Assembly (NCBI GenBank): GCA_045587445.1
Contig: JAZNCH010000065.1
Location: 15,384-79,383, forward strand
From: RGIG1995 sp045587445
GTDB taxonomy: Bacteria; Bacillota; Clostridia; Oscillospirales; CAG-272
Direction: 5' to 3'
DNA: 64,000 bases
Made by a program: the position numbers and the translations under genes. The notes beneath the pieces were generated by a model that saw only the letters and a list, made by a program, of their open reading frames with translations, was not told the DNA's origin and did no database searches. Shown piece after piece: positions 41,657 to 50,700 of the stretch (the stretch's first letter is position 1; every line of letters begins with the position of its first letter).

Positions 41657-42289
41657 ATGAATGACGTAAAAATAGGTATATACGGAGGCACTTTCGACCC
41701 CGTACATCTGGGACATATACGCTCGGCTTATGCATTTTTGACAGCTTGCGACCTCGACAGACTGTTTATAATGCCAAACTTCCTCCCCCCGCACAAGATG
41801 CTGTGCTCGGGCGACGACCCTCAGATGAGGTTACAGATGCTGAAGATAGCATTCAGCCCACTTCCCTTTTATAATGACAAGATAATTGTATCCGATTTTG
41901 AAGTGCGTAACCAAGAGGTAAGCTATACCTACAAAACTTTAGAACATTTCAGTTTTATATCAAAAGACTTAACTCTGCTTTGCGGAACAGACAATTTTCT
42001 CAACCTTGAATATTGGAGAAATGCCGAAAGAATATTCGAACTTGCGAAAATCGCGCATATAGTAAGACCGGGTACTTATGATGAATCGGAAGAAATACTT
42101 GAAACCAAACAAAGATTCAAAAAAAAGTACGGTGCGAGAATTATTGACGTGCCTATGGCACCGATAGAACTTTCTTCGACAGAAATAAGAGAAAAGATAA
42201 AGCGCGGAGAAAACACCTTTTATCTTCTCCCCCCCGACGTAAGAACTTTTATAGACAAATACGATTTATACGGTGAACACAATGTTTAA
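41657..42289 (+). CDS. nadD: Nicotinate-nucleotide adenylyltransferase
   Basis: Adenylates NaMN to deamido-NAD. The 210-residue protein has the nucleotidyltransferase motifs GIYGGTFDPVHLGHI (with the H-x-G-H site) and SSTEIREKI (ISSTxxR type), plus PNFLPPHK in the substrate loop. The ribosome-binding site is weak, and yhbY ends 4 bp upstream, so translation is probably coupled. Confidence 0.97.
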   Translation: MNDVKIGIYGGTFDPVHLGHIRSAYAFLTACDLDRLFIMPNFLPPHKMLCSGDDPQMRLQMLKIAFSPLPFYNDKIIVSDFEVRNQEVSYTYKTLEHFSFISKDLTLLCGTDNFLNLEYWRNAERIFELAKIAHIVRPGTYDESEEILETKQRFKKKYGARIIDVPMAPIELSSTEIREKIKRGENTFYLLPPDVRTFIDKYDLYGEHNV

Positions 42290-42875
42290 TCTTGAAAAAG
42301 AAATACGCTCACTTATGTCGGACTACAGATATAACCACACTTTATCTGTAGTAAACGAATGCAAGAATTTAGCAAAGCTTTTTGATATTGACGAAGAAAA
42401 ACTTATTATTGCGGCATATCTGCACGATATAACAAAGGAAATATCAATAGACAGCCAATTATCGCTTTGTGAGAAAATGGGAATTGAAGTTGACAAAGAC
42501 ACGTTAAATTCTCCCAAAACGCTTCATTCATTTACCGCCCCCGCTTTGATTATGAGAGATTTTCCTCAATATGCGGACAAAGAAATATTGTCTGCGGTAA
42601 AATATCACACAACCGGCAGAGCGAATATGACGCTAATTGAAAAGCTTTTATATCTTGCCGATTATATTGAACCAACAAGAACTTTTGACGATTGTAAAGA
42701 ATTACGCAAATATTTTTATACCAACACCTGCGATATACAAAAGAAACTTAACTATACAATATTTTTATCTTTAAAATACACTATATCGGACCTGTTGGAA
42801 AAGGGTGAATATATTCACCCAAAAACAATCGAATGCTATAATGCACTCGTAACAGAGAACAGGAGATTGAAATGA
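42282..42875 (+). CDS. yqeK: HD-domain hydrolase YqeK
   Basis: The 197-residue protein has the HD signature in YNHTLSVVNEC and IAAYLHDITKE, then HSFTAPALI and KYHTTGRANMTLIEKLLYLADYIEP. YqeK homologues hydrolyse diadenosine tetraphosphate. It overlaps the end of nadD; I take the ATG at 42282, but a GTG at 42273 in the same frame is possible. Its stop overlaps the next start (ATGA). Confidence 0.92.
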   Translation: MFNLEKEIRSLMSDYRYNHTLSVVNECKNLAKLFDIDEEKLIIAAYLHDITKEISIDSQLSLCEKMGIEVDKDTLNSPKTLHSFTAPALIMRDFPQYADKEILSAVKYHTTGRANMTLIEKLLYLADYIEPTRTFDDCKELRKYFYTNTCDIQKKLNYTIFLSLKYTISDLLEKGEYIHPKTIECYNALVTENRRLK

Positions 42876-44107
42876 ACAACCAATCCGAGAAAAAATTGGA
42901 TATTTCGCCCTTGAAAAGTTCAAATAAAAAAAGAATATACAAAAGAATAGGGTTGATTATTCTCGCAATAATCCTAATAGCACTCGTGTCGGTGGCATCG
43001 GTTATTGCATATACCTATTTTTTTCACGAACCCGATACAGGAGTTAATGAGCCTCCCCCATTTTCTACAGGAGTATTAAATGTAACGACGCCCCCCGAGA
43101 CTTTAGAAAATGAGTCTTCGGATGAAACTCTCCTCGCCGAGACCGTACCGGAGACGACTCCCGATAAATTACCGAGAAGCAAACAAAAGATATATAATTT
43201 TTTATTTGTAGGACAAGACAGAGTTGCATTAAACACCGACGTTATAATGCTTATCAGCTTCAACACGACCACAAATAAGATAAACATAATCCAAATGCCC
43301 CGCGATACTTACATACGCACAAAAGTATATTCGGGCAAACTTAACGGTCTATATGCGCAATACTACTTAACAAACGGCAGAAACACCACAGAAGCACTGC
43401 GAAGTATGGCAAACACCTTGGAGCAAAGCCTTTGCATAAAGATACACAATGTAGGCCATGTAAACCTTAACGGTGTTGTTGCCATAGTTGATGCAATAGG
43501 CGGTGTTGACGTAAATGTACCTGTAGCATACTCCTACTATGATGAAGCGACCAAACAGAGCGGAACCGTCCCCGCAGGGCTTCAGCATTTAAACGGTATG
43601 AAAGCAGAAGGTTTCATAAGAATGCGTTCAAAGTACCTCCAAGCAGATATAGGCAGAATAGATGCACAAAAGATATTTGTCAGCGCGTTTATAAAGAAAT
43701 TAAAATCAAATCTTAGCGTATCCACTATAACCAGTTTCGTTGACACAGCCTTCAAATATATAAAAACCGACGTAAGCTTGGCAGACGCCGTGTTTTACGG
43801 AAAACAGCTCCTTGAGGTCGACTTGGAAAAGATAAATATGATGTCAATGGTTGGCAGGGGCGCAAGCGGCTCCGGGCTTTCATACTGGATAATGGTCAGA
43901 AAGAATATGTGTGAGATGATAAACACATACTTCAACATATACGACTTTGATATAACCGATGCAATATTTGACCCCGACCGTATATTTACAAACACTACAA
44001 ACTACTCACACTTTAACAGTATTTATACAAATCAAAGCATTGCTACGACGGATCCGCACAATGCTGATGAAATAAATAAAGATTCAATTTACATTCCACA
44101 CGTTTAA
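42872..44107 (+). CDS. LytR-CpsA-Psr (LCP) family protein 1
   Basis: LCP proteins attach wall polymers from lipid carriers to peptidoglycan. The 411-residue protein has a short basic start, one membrane helix (about 25-48), a Pro/Thr/Glu-rich linker and the LCP domain. FLFVGQDRVALNTDVIMLI and QMPRDTYIRTK hold the conserved Asp and Arg that bind the pyrophosphate lipid. AIGGVDVNVPV and HLNGMKAEGFIRMRSKYLQADIGRIDAQK complete the domain. It is followed after 18 bp by a close relative. Confidence 0.93.
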   Translation: MNNQSEKKLDISPLKSSNKKRIYKRIGLIILAIILIALVSVASVIAYTYFFHEPDTGVNEPPPFSTGVLNVTTPPETLENESSDETLLAETVPETTPDKLPRSKQKIYNFLFVGQDRVALNTDVIMLISFNTTTNKINIIQMPRDTYIRTKVYSGKLNGLYAQYYLTNGRNTTEALRSMANTLEQSLCIKIHNVGHVNLNGVVAIVDAIGGVDVNVPVAYSYYDEATKQSGTVPAGLQHLNGMKAEGFIRMRSKYLQADIGRIDAQKIFVSAFIKKLKSNLSVSTITSFVDTAFKYIKTDVSLADAVFYGKQLLEVDLEKINMMSMVGRGASGSGLSYWIMVRKNMCEMINTYFNIYDFDITDAIFDPDRIFTNTTNYSHFNSIYTNQSIATTDPHNADEINKDSIYIPHV

Positions 44108-44125
44108 AGTATAATGGAGAATGAA

Positions 44126-45313
44126 ATGAGTACTAAAAAAAGAAGAAGTAAGATAGGATTAATAATTCTGTCAATAATACTTATAGCCTTAATTGCAGTT
44201 GCCTCGGTAGCTTTATACACGGTATATTTCCACAAACCCGATAACGGAAATGACGAAGTAGTTTTTACTACCGACGATCTTGTTAACGGAACAGAAGAAC
44301 CGACAGAATCGGGCAACGGTAACGAAGAAACATTACCTGCCGCCCCCCCCGAAGAAGACAAAGACGAAATGTTTAATTTCCTTATTCTCGGCAGAGACAG
44401 AGTTGCATTGAATACAGACGTAATTATGTTAATGAATTACAATGTAACTACAAAGAAGCTAACCATAATGCAAATCCCCCGCGACACCTACGTTTTAATT
44501 AACAATATCGGCTTCAAGCTTAACGGTGTATACGGCCATTATTATAACGAAGGCGTTTCCAAGAAAGAAAAAGACCCCGAAGATTACGGCATTAATCAAT
44601 TGAAGAACTTATTACAGCAAAAACTGTGCCTCAAGATACACTACTACGCAATGGTAAATCTTAACGGCTTCCGTAACATAGTTGATATTTTAGGCGGAAT
44701 TGAAATAGACGTTCCCGCAGATATGTATTACGTTGACAAAGATCAAGGTCTTACCATTAATTTAAAAAAGGGTAGACAAACTTTGAACGGCGAAAAAGCA
44801 GAAATGTTTGTCAGATACAGATCCGGTTGGGTTCAGGCAGATATAGGCAGAATGGATGCTCAAAAGATATTTATGAGTGCTCTGCTCAAAAAAGTAAAGA
44901 GCAGTATGAACGCAACTACTATAGTAAAGCTTACAAATGAAGTTTTCAAGAACGTAAAAACCGACGTCGACTTGAGCGACATGGTATATTTCGGCAAGAA
45001 TCTGCTTGATTTCGATATGGCAAATATGACATTTATGAGTGCTCCCGGTTATTCCCCCACCCCCCCCGCCGGCGGTGGTTGGTACTATGTAATAAACCGT
45101 CAAGGTGTGTTAGATATAATAAATAAACACTTTAATATTTACGATTTTGAAATTACCGACTCAATATTTGACTCAGATAGAATATTTTCAGGCAACAAAT
45201 ATGCAACGTATTTGACACCGTTTTATAACGCAGACCCGTCAACCGTTATCGGCGGTAATGAACAATCTGCAGAAGATATAGAGCAGGGCGGAATCCACAT
45301 TCCGAAAGTATAA
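44126..45313 (+). CDS. LytR-CpsA-Psr (LCP) family protein 2
   Basis: The 395-residue protein starts at the ATG at 44126, with GGAGA 5 nt upstream. One membrane helix (about 8-35) has the same IILIAL..ASV pattern as LCP protein 1. The LCP domain follows with FLILGRDRVALNTDVIMLM, QIPRDTYVLIN, LGGIEIDVPAD and FVRYRSGWVQADIGRMDAQK. The two proteins share long collinear segments to the C-terminus (HFNIYDFEITDSIFDSDRIF), so they come from a tandem duplication and have diverged mainly in the linker and tail. Confidence 0.93.
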   Translation: MSTKKRRSKIGLIILSIILIALIAVASVALYTVYFHKPDNGNDEVVFTTDDLVNGTEEPTESGNGNEETLPAAPPEEDKDEMFNFLILGRDRVALNTDVIMLMNYNVTTKKLTIMQIPRDTYVLINNIGFKLNGVYGHYYNEGVSKKEKDPEDYGINQLKNLLQQKLCLKIHYYAMVNLNGFRNIVDILGGIEIDVPADMYYVDKDQGLTINLKKGRQTLNGEKAEMFVRYRSGWVQADIGRMDAQKIFMSALLKKVKSSMNATTIVKLTNEVFKNVKTDVDLSDMVYFGKNLLDFDMANMTFMSAPGYSPTPPAGGGWYYVINRQGVLDIINKHFNIYDFEITDSIFDSDRIFSGNKYATYLTPFYNADPSTVIGGNEQSAEDIEQGGIHIPKV

Positions 45314-45329
45314 AAAAGAAAGGTTTAAA

Positions 45330-45710
45330 ATGAATACAGAAATCAAAGTAAATGAAAACAATTCGCGTGAAATGGCGGATTTTATAATTAAAACACTTGA
45401 TGCGAAGAAAGCAAAGGATATAAAGCTTATCAGAATTGAAGATAAGACGGTACTCGCCGATTATTTTGTAATCTGCGGAGGCAATTCCAACACACAGGTA
45501 CGTGCACTTGCTGGTGAAGTTGAAGAAAAGCTTGAAGAAAACGGCATAAAGCCTCATCATATAGAGGGTTACAACGAAGCAAGCTGGACCGTTCTTGATT
45601 ACAGCTCGGTTATCGTGCATATTTTCTCCAGAGAAACAAGAGAGTTTTATAAATTAGAAAAGCTTTGGAGCGACGCGGAAAATATTGACATATCGGAACT
45701 TTTGATATAA
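45330..45710 (+). CDS. rsfS: Ribosomal silencing factor RsfS
   Basis: A 126-residue protein of the RsfS/Iojap family, which binds L14 and blocks subunit joining when nutrients are low. AKDIKLIRIEDKTVLADYFV, ICGGNSNTQVRALA, EGYNEASWTVLDYSSVIVHIF and FYKLEKLWSDA are typical. AGAAAGG lies 7-8 nt upstream. leuS follows, as in many Clostridia. Confidence 0.95.
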   Translation: MNTEIKVNENNSREMADFIIKTLDAKKAKDIKLIRIEDKTVLADYFVICGGNSNTQVRALAGEVEEKLEENGIKPHHIEGYNEASWTVLDYSSVIVHIFSRETREFYKLEKLWSDAENIDISELLI

Positions 45711-45763
45711 ACTAAAAATCATTGAAATAAAGACTACTTTTGAAAGGCGTAAGGACAGCGATT

Positions 45764-48169
45764 ATGAAATATAATTTTTCCGAAACAGAGAAGAAATGGC
45801 AAAAGAAATGGGAAGATGAAAAGATTTTTCTTGCCGATGATTCGGACAAAACAAAGAAAAAATTCTATGGTTTGGTAGAATTCCCTTATCCCAGCGGTGC
45901 AGGAATGCACGTTGGACATATCAAAGCATATTCAGGTCTTGAAGTTATTTCAAGAAAGAGAAGAATGGAAGGCTACAACGTACTCTTCCCTATCGGATTT
46001 GACGCGTTTGGTTTGCCTACCGAAAACTATGCGATAAAGACAGGTATACATCCCAGAAAGGTTACCGACGATAATATCGTAAGATTTACAGATCAGCTTA
46101 AGAGAGTAGGTTTTTCTTTTGACTGGTCAAGAACCGTTGATACGACACAAGAGGATTACTATAAGTGGACACAGTGGATATTCCTCAAGATGTTTGAAAA
46201 CGGACTCGTTTTCAGAGATACGGCGCTTGTAAACTACTGCCCTCACTGTAAGGTTGTACTTTCAAACGAAGACTCACAGGGAGGCAAGTGCGATATTTGC
46301 CATACCGACATTGTACAGAAATCAAAGGATGTTTGGTATCTTCGTATTACCGAATATGCAGACAAGCTTCTCCAAGGGCTTGAAGAGGTTGACTATCTTC
46401 CAAACATCAAGATGCAACAGGTTAACTGGATAGGAAAATCTACAGGTGCTTTCGTTAATTTTAAGATTACCGATAAAGAAGATATGCTCCGTATATATAC
46501 GACACGTCCCGATACACTTTTCGGCGTTACCTTTATGGTTATTGCCCCCGAGCATCCGATAATTGAAAAATACAGAGCTTCAATTAAGAATATCGCTGAC
46601 CTTGACGCATATAAAGAAGAATGTGCAAAGAAGACAGAATTTGAGCGTACACAGCTTGTAAAAGAAAAGACAGGCGTACGTATTGACGGACTTTCTGCAA
46701 TTAACCCCATTAACAACAAAGAAATTCCGATATATATTTCCGACTACGTTATGATGGGCTACGGAACAGGTGCTATCATGGCAGTTCCCGCACACGACGA
46801 AAGAGACTACGACTTTGCTAAGAAGTTTGGTATAGATATTATTGAGGTAATAAAGGGCGGAAACATTGAAGAAGCGGCTTACGCAGGCGACGGCGAAATG
46901 GTTAACTCCGAATTTCTCAACGGTTATACCAATAAGAAAGATTCTATTGCAAAGGTTCTTGAATACTTAGAAGAAAAAGGCATAGGCGAAAAGGGCGTAC
47001 AGTACAAGATGAAGGACTGGGCGTTTAACCGCCAGAGATATTGGGGAGAACCTATCCCGATAGTTCACTGCCCCGTATGCGGAATGGTTCCCGTACCTTA
47101 CGACGAACTTCCTTTGAAGCTTCCCGAAGTTTCCAACTTTGAGCCCGGAGAAGGCGGCGAATCGCCCCTCGCGAAGATAGATTCTTTTGTAAACTGTACT
47201 TGTCCAAAGTGCGGTGCACCCGCAAAGAGAGAGACAGATACAATGCCTCAGTGGGCAGGTTCATCTTGGTACTTCCTCCGTTACATCGACCCCAAAAACG
47301 ATAAGGCATTTGCTGATAAAGAAAAGCTCGAATACTGGATGCCTGTTGACTGGTACAACGGCGGTATGGAACACGTAACAAGACATATGATTTACTCAAG
47401 ATTCTGGCATCAGTTCCTTTACGATATTGGAGCTGTTCCTATGGCAGAACCTTATGCCAAGAGAACGGCTCAGGGACTTATTCTCGGTCCTGACGGCGAC
47501 AAAATGAGTAAATCCAAAGGCAACGTAGTTGACCCCAACAACGTTGTTGACGAATACGGTGCAGACGTTCTCCGTGTATACATTTTGTTTATGGGCGACT
47601 ATTCAAGCGCAGCACCTTGGTCTGAAAACAGCGTAAAGGGCTGTAAGAGATTCCTTGACAGAGTTGCGGCAATGACCGACCTCATTAAAGGAGACGGTGT
47701 TACAAAGGAACTTGAAAGTGCTTTCCATAAGACGATAAAGAAAGTTACAAGCGACATTGAAGAGCTTAAGTTCAATACGGCTATAGCCGCTATGATGACC
47801 TTGACTAACGAAATTTATGACAAGGGCAGTCTTACAAAAGACGAGATGATGACTTTTGTTAAGCTTCTCTGCCCCTTTGCTCCTCATATCTGTGAAGAGA
47901 TTTGGGAATCGCTCGGTGGTAACGGCTTCTGCTCATTGGCTGAATGGCCCGCATACGATGAAGCGAAGACAATTGACAGTACGGTTGAGATTGCGGTACA
48001 GATAAACGGTAAGCTGCGCGGTACGATAATGATCCCTGCTGACATATCAAAGGAAGATGCTCTTGAGACGGTTAAGAACGACGAGAGAATCAGGCCGTTT
48101 ATTGAAGGTAAAACGGTAATAAAAGAGATATTTGTACCCAAAAAGCTTGTTAACTTGGTTGTTAAATAA
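45764..48169 (+). CDS. leuS: Leucyl-tRNA synthetase
   Basis: A class Ia synthetase of 801 residues. The HIGH motif is HVGH in FPYPSGAGMHVGHIKAY (about residue 44), and the KMSKS loop is GDKMSKSKGNVVDPN (about 575). The CP1 editing domain (about 220-420) has TTRPDTLFGVTFMVIAPEH and GTGAIMAVPAHDERDY with the conserved Asp. I start it at the ATG at 45764, 8 nt after AAGGA. No T-box precedes it. Confidence 0.98.
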   Translation: MKYNFSETEKKWQKKWEDEKIFLADDSDKTKKKFYGLVEFPYPSGAGMHVGHIKAYSGLEVISRKRRMEGYNVLFPIGFDAFGLPTENYAIKTGIHPRKVTDDNIVRFTDQLKRVGFSFDWSRTVDTTQEDYYKWTQWIFLKMFENGLVFRDTALVNYCPHCKVVLSNEDSQGGKCDICHTDIVQKSKDVWYLRITEYADKLLQGLEEVDYLPNIKMQQVNWIGKSTGAFVNFKITDKEDMLRIYTTRPDTLFGVTFMVIAPEHPIIEKYRASIKNIADLDAYKEECAKKTEFERTQLVKEKTGVRIDGLSAINPINNKEIPIYISDYVMMGYGTGAIMAVPAHDERDYDFAKKFGIDIIEVIKGGNIEEAAYAGDGEMVNSEFLNGYTNKKDSIAKVLEYLEEKGIGEKGVQYKMKDWAFNRQRYWGEPIPIVHCPVCGMVPVPYDELPLKLPEVSNFEPGEGGESPLAKIDSFVNCTCPKCGAPAKRETDTMPQWAGSSWYFLRYIDPKNDKAFADKEKLEYWMPVDWYNGGMEHVTRHMIYSRFWHQFLYDIGAVPMAEPYAKRTAQGLILGPDGDKMSKSKGNVVDPNNVVDEYGADVLRVYILFMGDYSSAAPWSENSVKGCKRFLDRVAAMTDLIKGDGVTKELESAFHKTIKKVTSDIEELKFNTAIAAMMTLTNEIYDKGSLTKDEMMTFVKLLCPFAPHICEEIWESLGGNGFCSLAEWPAYDEAKTIDSTVEIAVQINGKLRGTIMIPADISKEDALETVKNDERIRPFIEGKTVIKEIFVPKKLVNLVVK

Positions 48170-48210
48170 GCAAAAGTTCAAATTTTTGCAAAAAAAATGC
48201 TAAAAAAATA

Positions 48211-48239
48211 TTGACATATTAAAGGCAAAAGAGTATAAT
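48211..48239 (+). promoter_or_regulatory. Promoter of rpsU
   Basis: TTGACA (48211-48216), 17 bp, TATAAT (48234-48239). Confidence 0.88.
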
Positions 48240-48295
48240 ATTCTTTAAGAATGGTAACATTCTCTTTTCCATAGTATGGAGGGAGGGAAAACAAA

Positions 48296-48472
48296 ATGGC
48301 AGAAATTAAAGTCAAAGAAAATGAATCTCTTGACAGTGCTCTTCGTAGATTTAAGAGACAGTGTGCTAAGTCCGGCGTTCTTGCTGAACTCCGCAAGAGA
48401 GAGCATTATGAAAAGCCCAGCGTAAAACGCAAGAAGAAATCCGAAGCGGCACGTAAGCGCAAGTTCAAGTAA
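48296..48472 (+). CDS. rpsU: 30S ribosomal protein S21
   Basis: A 58-residue basic protein. AEIKVKENESLDSALRRFKR, then QCAKSGVLAELRKREHYEKP and a Lys/Arg-rich end (KRKKKSEAARKRKFK), are S21 throughout. GGAGGGAGGG lies 7-8 nt before the ATG. It has its own consensus promoter and terminator. It is short enough to be missed by length filters. Confidence 0.97.
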   Translation: MAEIKVKENESLDSALRRFKRQCAKSGVLAELRKREHYEKPSVKRKKKSEAARKRKFK

Positions 48473-48510
48473 TTTTCATTACAGAAGATCGTTTTATTTT
48501 GAACAATCTA

Positions 48511-48550
48511 AAACCCTTTTAGGCAATAGCCTGAAAGGGTTTTTAAATTT
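48511..48550 (+). terminator. Terminator of rpsU
   Basis: AAACCCTTTTAGGC, loop AATA, GCCTGAAAGGGTTTTTAAA; one mismatch in the stem. Confidence 0.85.
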
Positions 48551-48620
48551 GTAAAGAATATATACAAACTAAATATTTAACGTAATATATAGAAACAAAG
48601 AGATTAATACTTAATTTTTT

Positions 48621-48678
48621 CTCTCCCTCCGTCATGCTTCGCGTGCCCCCTCCCTCCTCAGATGGAGGTTAAACAAAG
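48621..48678 (-). repeat. Repeat family B, copy 4
   Basis: CTCTCCCTCCGTC, a small centre CATGC-TTC-GCGTG, then CCCTCCCTCCTCAGATGGAG and GTTAAACAAAG. Confidence 0.8.
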
Positions 48679-48828
48679 TCCGTGCTATTTTTCAAGTAAG
48701 TGCAGTAAGGTAATGATTGTTTTAATATTATCAAAGAGGTCTCCCCATTTAACCTCTCTGTGTGCGTTTTTTATAAACAAGGAAATCTCTGTACAGAAAT
48801 ATTAAACACGCAGACACTTCGTCTTACC

Positions 48829-48915
48829 TCCATCTGAGGAGGGAGGGGCTCGGCAATCTAATACAAATTATAGAATGTAAATAATATTTGCCGAGACGGA
48901 GGGAGAGAAAAACTT
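48829..48915 (+). repeat. Repeat family B, copy 5 (facing copy 4)
   Basis: CCTCCATCTGAGGAGGGAGG, a centre with arms CTCGGCAA and TTGCCGAG, then GACGGAGGGAGAG. Copies 4 and 5 form an inverted pair about 150 bp apart. The gap 48551-49034 holds these two copies and AT-rich sequence; nothing else is evident. Confidence 0.8.
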
Positions 48916-49034
48916 TATGTTTTGCTATCTATATATTATCAAATTTCCAATAAAGTTGAAAATCAGTTGCAAAATTATTTGTGTTGTGATATACTGATTT
49001 ATAGTATGTCATTTTGATGTAAGAGGTGGAAATA

Positions 49035-50585
49035 ATGCTTTCAACAGTATTTTCGTCAGGCGTAATGGGCATTGACGGCTTTGAAGTAACAGTTGAATGT
49101 AATATGCAAGATAAACTTCCCTGCTTTGAAATAGTAGGACTTCCCGATGCCGCAGTAAAAGAAGCCGAAAAGCGAATTCAAGCGGCTTTGGAAAACAGTG
49201 GATTTATGTTTCCCGACTCGGCAATAGTAATAAATCTTGCCCCCGCAGATATGAAAAAAGAAGGCTCTACGTTTGATATGGCACTGCTCACCGCTATTTT
49301 GCATAGCAGCGGTACAATCAAGAAATCCACCGACCTTTCGGATAAATGCTTTATCGGCGAAATGTCAATGTCAGGTAATTTCAGAAGTGTCAGAGGCGTT
49401 TTGTCGATGGCTTTGTGTGCAAAGAATAGGGGCAGAAAAGAAATTTACGTACCTTACGACAACGCTAAGGAAGCATCTGTCGTATCGGGCATAAAAGCGT
49501 ACCCCGTACGCAACATAAGAGAACTCGTTGAGCATTTAAACGGCAAAACAGTAATATCCCCCATCGAATTTGACAAGGATATTTTTGAAAGACAAAGAGC
49601 AAACACAAAAATGGATTTTGCCGACGTCAAGGGACAGGAAAAGGCAAAAAGAGCACTTGAAATTGCGGCTGCGGGAAACCATAACGTTTTGCTTATAGGT
49701 CCTCCCGGAACCGGAAAAAGTATGCTGGCAAAGCGTATTCCGTCTATCTTACCGAAAATAACCTTTGACGAAGCGGTTGAATCAACCAAAATTCATTCTA
49801 TCGCGGGAACGCTCCCCTCCGATTCGCTTATCGTCGAAAGACCGTTCCGTTCCCCCCACCACACCATGTCATCGGTAGCACTTTCGGGCGGCGGAAGAAT
49901 ACCTATGCCGGGTGAACTTTCATTGGCTCATAACGGCATACTGTTTCTCGACGAATTACCCGAATTTAATAAGAGCGCAACGGAAGTATTGCGCCAACCG
50001 CTTGAAGACGGCAGCATCACGGTTACAAGAGCAGCAGGACACTTTACTTTTCCCTCTTCGTTTATGCTCGTATGCGCAATGAATCCTTGCAAATGCGGCT
50101 ATTACGGACACCCGACCAAAAAATGCACTTGTAAGCCCGAAGATATAAGAAAATACATATCCAAAATAAGCGGACCGCTTATCGACAGAATAGATATACA
50201 GCTTGAAGTGTCTTCCCTTTCATATAACGAATTATCGGACACAAAACCGGCAGAAAGCTCTGACAAAATACGTGAAAGAGTAGATGCGGCAAGAGCGAGG
50301 GCGATTGAGCGATTTAAAAAAGAAACTACTTATGCAGGTAAGCCGATATATTCAAACGCGGATATGACGACGAGCCAGATAAGAAAATACTGTGCACTTG
50401 ACAGCGATGCACATGCATTGTTACGTGCGGCATTCGAAAAAATGGGAATGTCGGCACGTGGATATGACAGAATTTTACGCGTTGCTTTGACCATTGCCGA
50501 CCTTGACAACAGCGATAAAATTCAAGTTAAGCACATAGCTGAAGCAATACAGCTTCGTTCACTTGACAGAAAGTATTTTTCGTAA
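49035..50585 (+). CDS. YifB/ComM-family Mg-chelatase-like AAA ATPase
   Basis: The 516-residue protein has an N-terminal Lon-protease-like fold (GFEVTVECNMQDKLPCFEIVGLPDAAVKEAE) and a central AAA domain. The AAA domain has Walker A GPPGTGKSMLAKRIPSILP (about 220), Walker B GILFLDELPEF and PFRSPHHTMSSVALSGGG. The C-terminal Mg-chelatase domain contains a cysteine cluster, CNPCKCGYYGHPTKKCTC (after AM). ComM of this family is a helicase aiding branch migration in transformation, which would fit dprA nearby; the role here is inference. The start ATG at 49035 lies 7 nt after GAGGT. Confidence 0.94.
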   Translation: MLSTVFSSGVMGIDGFEVTVECNMQDKLPCFEIVGLPDAAVKEAEKRIQAALENSGFMFPDSAIVINLAPADMKKEGSTFDMALLTAILHSSGTIKKSTDLSDKCFIGEMSMSGNFRSVRGVLSMALCAKNRGRKEIYVPYDNAKEASVVSGIKAYPVRNIRELVEHLNGKTVISPIEFDKDIFERQRANTKMDFADVKGQEKAKRALEIAAAGNHNVLLIGPPGTGKSMLAKRIPSILPKITFDEAVESTKIHSIAGTLPSDSLIVERPFRSPHHTMSSVALSGGGRIPMPGELSLAHNGILFLDELPEFNKSATEVLRQPLEDGSITVTRAAGHFTFPSSFMLVCAMNPCKCGYYGHPTKKCTCKPEDIRKYISKISGPLIDRIDIQLEVSSLSYNELSDTKPAESSDKIRERVDAARARAIERFKKETTYAGKPIYSNADMTTSQIRKYCALDSDAHALLRAAFEKMGMSARGYDRILRVALTIADLDNSDKIQVKHIAEAIQLRSLDRKYFS

Positions 50586-50617
50586 AAACTGTAACAACGG
50601 TTATTAAGAAATGTTAA

Positions 50618-50646
50618 TTGACAAAATAATCTAATAGCTATATAAT
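50618..50646 (+). promoter_or_regulatory. Promoter of the aminotransferase gene
   Basis: TTGACA (50618-50623), 17 bp, TATAAT (50641-50646), followed by GAAGGAGA ahead of the ATG at 50701. Confidence 0.85.
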
Positions 50647-50700
50647 TAACTTATATACAGTTAATATGCATATCAATACACAAAGAAGGAGATAAATACT

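Noticed and set aside
28157..50585. A competence island (dprA plus ComM-like gene)
   Set aside because: The two genes are about 20 kb apart among housekeeping genes, and no com pilus or comEA/comEC genes are present.
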